Shown one piece after another: positions 62,345 to 64,000 of a stretch of DNA of 64,000 nucleotides. The DNA comes from Lachnospiraceae bacterium (GTDB lineage: Bacteria; Bacillota; Clostridia; Lachnospirales; Lachnospiraceae). The stretch spans positions 1 to 64,000 of the forward strand of contig JAFRIW010000038.1 in assembly GCA_017432565.1 (NCBI GenBank), in the 5' to 3' direction. The translations under genes were made by a program, and so were the position numbers. The notes beneath the pieces are model-generated. The model worked only from the letters and a program-made list of their open reading frames with translations, ran no database searches and was not told the origin of the DNA. The stretch's first letter is position 1; every line of letters starts with the position of its first letter.

Positions 62345-64000
62345 TCATTCCACAGAGTCAATCAATTCAAGAGAATGCTCCTCGTTCATCTTCCGACACA
62401 TTCTGACAAAGTCCGAAAGCGGAACATTCTGAATCTGACGATTGGAACCGCGAAGATTGATGGAAACCGTCTCCTCCGAAGCTTCTCTGTCTCCGAGCAC
62501 GATGATGTAAGGATCCTTGTAGTTTTTGAAGGTCTTGATCTTCTCTTTCATGTTGCGGTCGGAGTAATCCGCCTCGGCGCGGATGCCGTTCTCCTGCAGA
62601 AGATCCGCCACCTTCTTCGCATATTCATTATGCTCCTCGCGGATCGGTACAATACCGACCTGATAAGGAGAGAGCCAGAACGGGAAGATCCCCTTGAAGT
62701 TCTCGATAATGATACCGATGAAACGCTCCAGGGAACCGTAGATCGCGCGGTGAATAACGACCGGCATCTCCAGCGTTCCGTCCTGTGCCTGATAGGTCAG
62801 CCCGAAGTTGTGCGGCAGCTGGAAGTCCAGCTGAATGGTGCCGCACTGCCACTCTCTTCCCAGCGCATCCTTGATCTGGAGGTCGATCTTCGGTCCGTAG
62901 AACGCGCCGTCTCCCTCGTTGATCTCATAGCCGCCCTCGCCGTACTTGTCGTCGAGGATCTTCTTCAGAGCCGCCTCGGCGCGGTTCCAGACTTCAATGT
63001 CTCCCATGAAGTCATCCGGGCGCGTTGAAAACTCAGCGCGGTAGGTCACACCGAAAGTGCTGTAAATCTCATCCGCAATGGCGATGATGTCGGCGATCTC
63101 CTGCTCGATCTGGGACTCCATGACGAAGGTGTGATCATCGTCCTGACGGAATTCCTGAACACGGAACAGACCGTTCATCTGTCCGGACTTCTCCTTGCGG
63201 TGCAGCACGTCGTACTCGCTGTAACGGATCGGCAGTTCTTTATAGGAGTGAATGGTGCGCTTGTAGGTCATCATCGCGTTCGGGCAGTTCATCGGCTTCG
63301 CAGCCATGGTGTCTTCCGTCTCGCGGTTGTACAGAGCAGATCCGGCCAGCATTTTCACGGCCTGCGGCTCCGCAATGCCCTCCTGCAGATTATCCAGGAC
63401 ACCCGGAATCTCCGCATCCGCGGCAAGCCACCCGGAAATGCCGGGCACCATGAACATGTTGTTGACATAATGAGCCCAGTGGCCGCTGATCAGCCAGAGC
63501 TTCTTGTTGTTGACGAGCGGCGCCGCGATTTCCGTGTAGCCGTGACGTTCCTGAACCTCTCTGGAATATTTCAGAAGAGCCTGATACATCTTCCAGCCGC
63601 GGGGCAGCCAGTAAGGCATGCCGGGCGCTGTCTCATCAAACATGAACAGATCCAGCTGGGCGCCGATCTTCTTGTGATCCCGCTCCATGGCTTCCTGGAT
63701 CATGTGAAGATGCGCCTTCAGCTCGTCCTTGGACGGGAAAGCGTAAACATAGATTCTCTGAAGGGAGTCACGCTTCTCATCGCCTCTCCAGTACGCGCCG
63801 GAAACCGATTTGATCTTGAAAGCGCAGGAAAGAAGCTGCTGAGCGTTCTCCACGTGCGGGCCGCGGCACAGATCCACGAAATCCTCTCCCGTGTAATAGA
63901 TCGTCAGCTTCTCATCCGCCGGAAGGTCCTCAATCAGCTCGGTCTTGAACTTCTGACCCCTGAACAGCTCCAGTGCTTCTTCCCTGGATACCTCACGGAC
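62345..64000 (-). CDS. thrS: Threonyl-tRNA synthetase, 5' end outside the window
   Basis: Class II synthetase charging tRNA-Thr. 551 residues are visible and the frame stays open to the window edge, so the N-terminal TGS and part of the editing region are missing. Seen in order: the end of the second additional domain (LTIYYTGEDFVDLCRGPHV), the catalytic core with zinc-binding Cys in AAKPMNCPNAMM, motif 2 in VLHRKEKSGQMNGLFRVQEF with QDDDHTF, motif 3 in VIHRAIYGSLERFIGIIIE, and the C-terminal anticodon-binding domain (VGIVPIREEHNEYAKKVADLL). Any T-box leader would be outside the window. Confidence 0.97.
   Translation of the reverse strand, partial: VREVSREEALELFRGQKFKTELIEDLPADEKLTIYYTGEDFVDLCRGPHVENAQQLLSCAFKIKSVSGAYWRGDEKRDSLQRIYVYAFPSKDELKAHLHMIQEAMERDHKKIGAQLDLFMFDETAPGMPYWLPRGWKMYQALLKYSREVQERHGYTEIAAPLVNNKKLWLISGHWAHYVNNMFMVPGISGWLAADAEIPGVLDNLQEGIAEPQAVKMLAGSALYNRETEDTMAAKPMNCPNAMMTYKRTIHSYKELPIRYSEYDVLHRKEKSGQMNGLFRVQEFRQDDDHTFVMESQIEQEIADIIAIADEIYSTFGVTYRAEFSTRPDDFMGDIEVWNRAEAALKKILDDKYGEGGYEINEGDGAFYGPKIDLQIKDALGREWQCGTIQLDFQLPHNFGLTYQAQDGTLEMPVVIHRAIYGSLERFIGIIIENFKGIFPFWLSPYQVGIVPIREEHNEYAKKVADLLQENGIRAEADYSDRNMKEKIKTFKNYKDPYIIVLGDREASEETVSINLRGSNRQIQNVPLSDFVRMCRKMNEEHSLELIDSVE

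Overview
This window looks like chromosomal core sequence from a moderately high-GC anaerobic member of the Clostridia, most likely Lachnospiraceae-like. The signs are rubrerythrin, a very long CoA-dehydratase-activase-type protein, ribonuclease Y beside recA/recX with a Gram-positive LexA operator, DUF1836, DUF1653 and DUF5721 proteins, ATP-grasp-free housekeeping gene order typical of Firmicutes, and frequent TTG/GTG starts. No prophage, insertion sequence, CRISPR array or rRNA is visible. One tRNA gene is present. Taxonomy is inference from gene content.

Layout. 0-5.1 kb: a minus-strand recA-recX-rny-NUDIX-xer block under a LexA box. 5.1-7.4 kb: an unusual three-gene minus-strand unit made of a rhomboid-like membrane protein, a sigma-70-like protein that lacks its promoter-reading parts, and an unknown protein. 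7.6-12.0 kb: one giant plus-strand ATPase/dehydratase-activase protein, followed by a roughly 400-base AT-rich island. 12.4-16.8 kb: glyA, then holA-DUF1653-mutY. 16.9-23.8 kb: rubrerythrin, then a minus-strand run comEA-response regulator-histidine kinase-GerMN lipoprotein-comEC. 23.9-30.3 kb: argC-GNAT-argJ-argB-argD plus an orphan solute-binding protein, divergent from argG (30.7-31.9 kb). Three evenly spaced ArgR-type boxes lie between them. 32-34.2 kb: DUF1294, DUF5721, pyrB, pyrI.

34.2-44.6 kb is a minus-strand series for envelope glycan work and DNA repair: a membrane glycosyltransferase-like protein, a HAD phosphatase, a protein built from two RNA-polymerase alpha-CTD modules plus a sigma-4-like HTH, a YdjC deacetylase, a polyprenyl-phosphate type glycosyltransferase, PcrA helicase, DUF1836 and a GtrII-type protein. 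44.8-53.5 kb is a long minus-strand run LCP-MBOAT-DHHW-FAD oxidoreductase/cytidylate kinase (fused in frame)-ispH-rpsA. 53.7-56.8 kb holds gap, pgk and tpiA of lower glycolysis. 57-64 kb holds a PHP phosphatase, mnmA, a Gfo/Idh oxidoreductase translationally linked to an SH3-domain membrane protein, tRNA-Arg(CCG), and the 3' part of thrS.

The points most worth a second look are the set of degenerate transcription- and recombination-derived proteins (Xer-like without its tyrosine nucleophile, sigma-like without region 4, alpha-CTD/sigma-4 composite), the FAD oxidoreductase-Cmk fusion, a terminator hairpin after argG that also contains the next gene's ribosome binding site, the AT-rich island with repeated CCUCCUU motifs, and the phased ArgR operators. 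All functional statements rest on reading motifs by eye; no database search or folding program was run.
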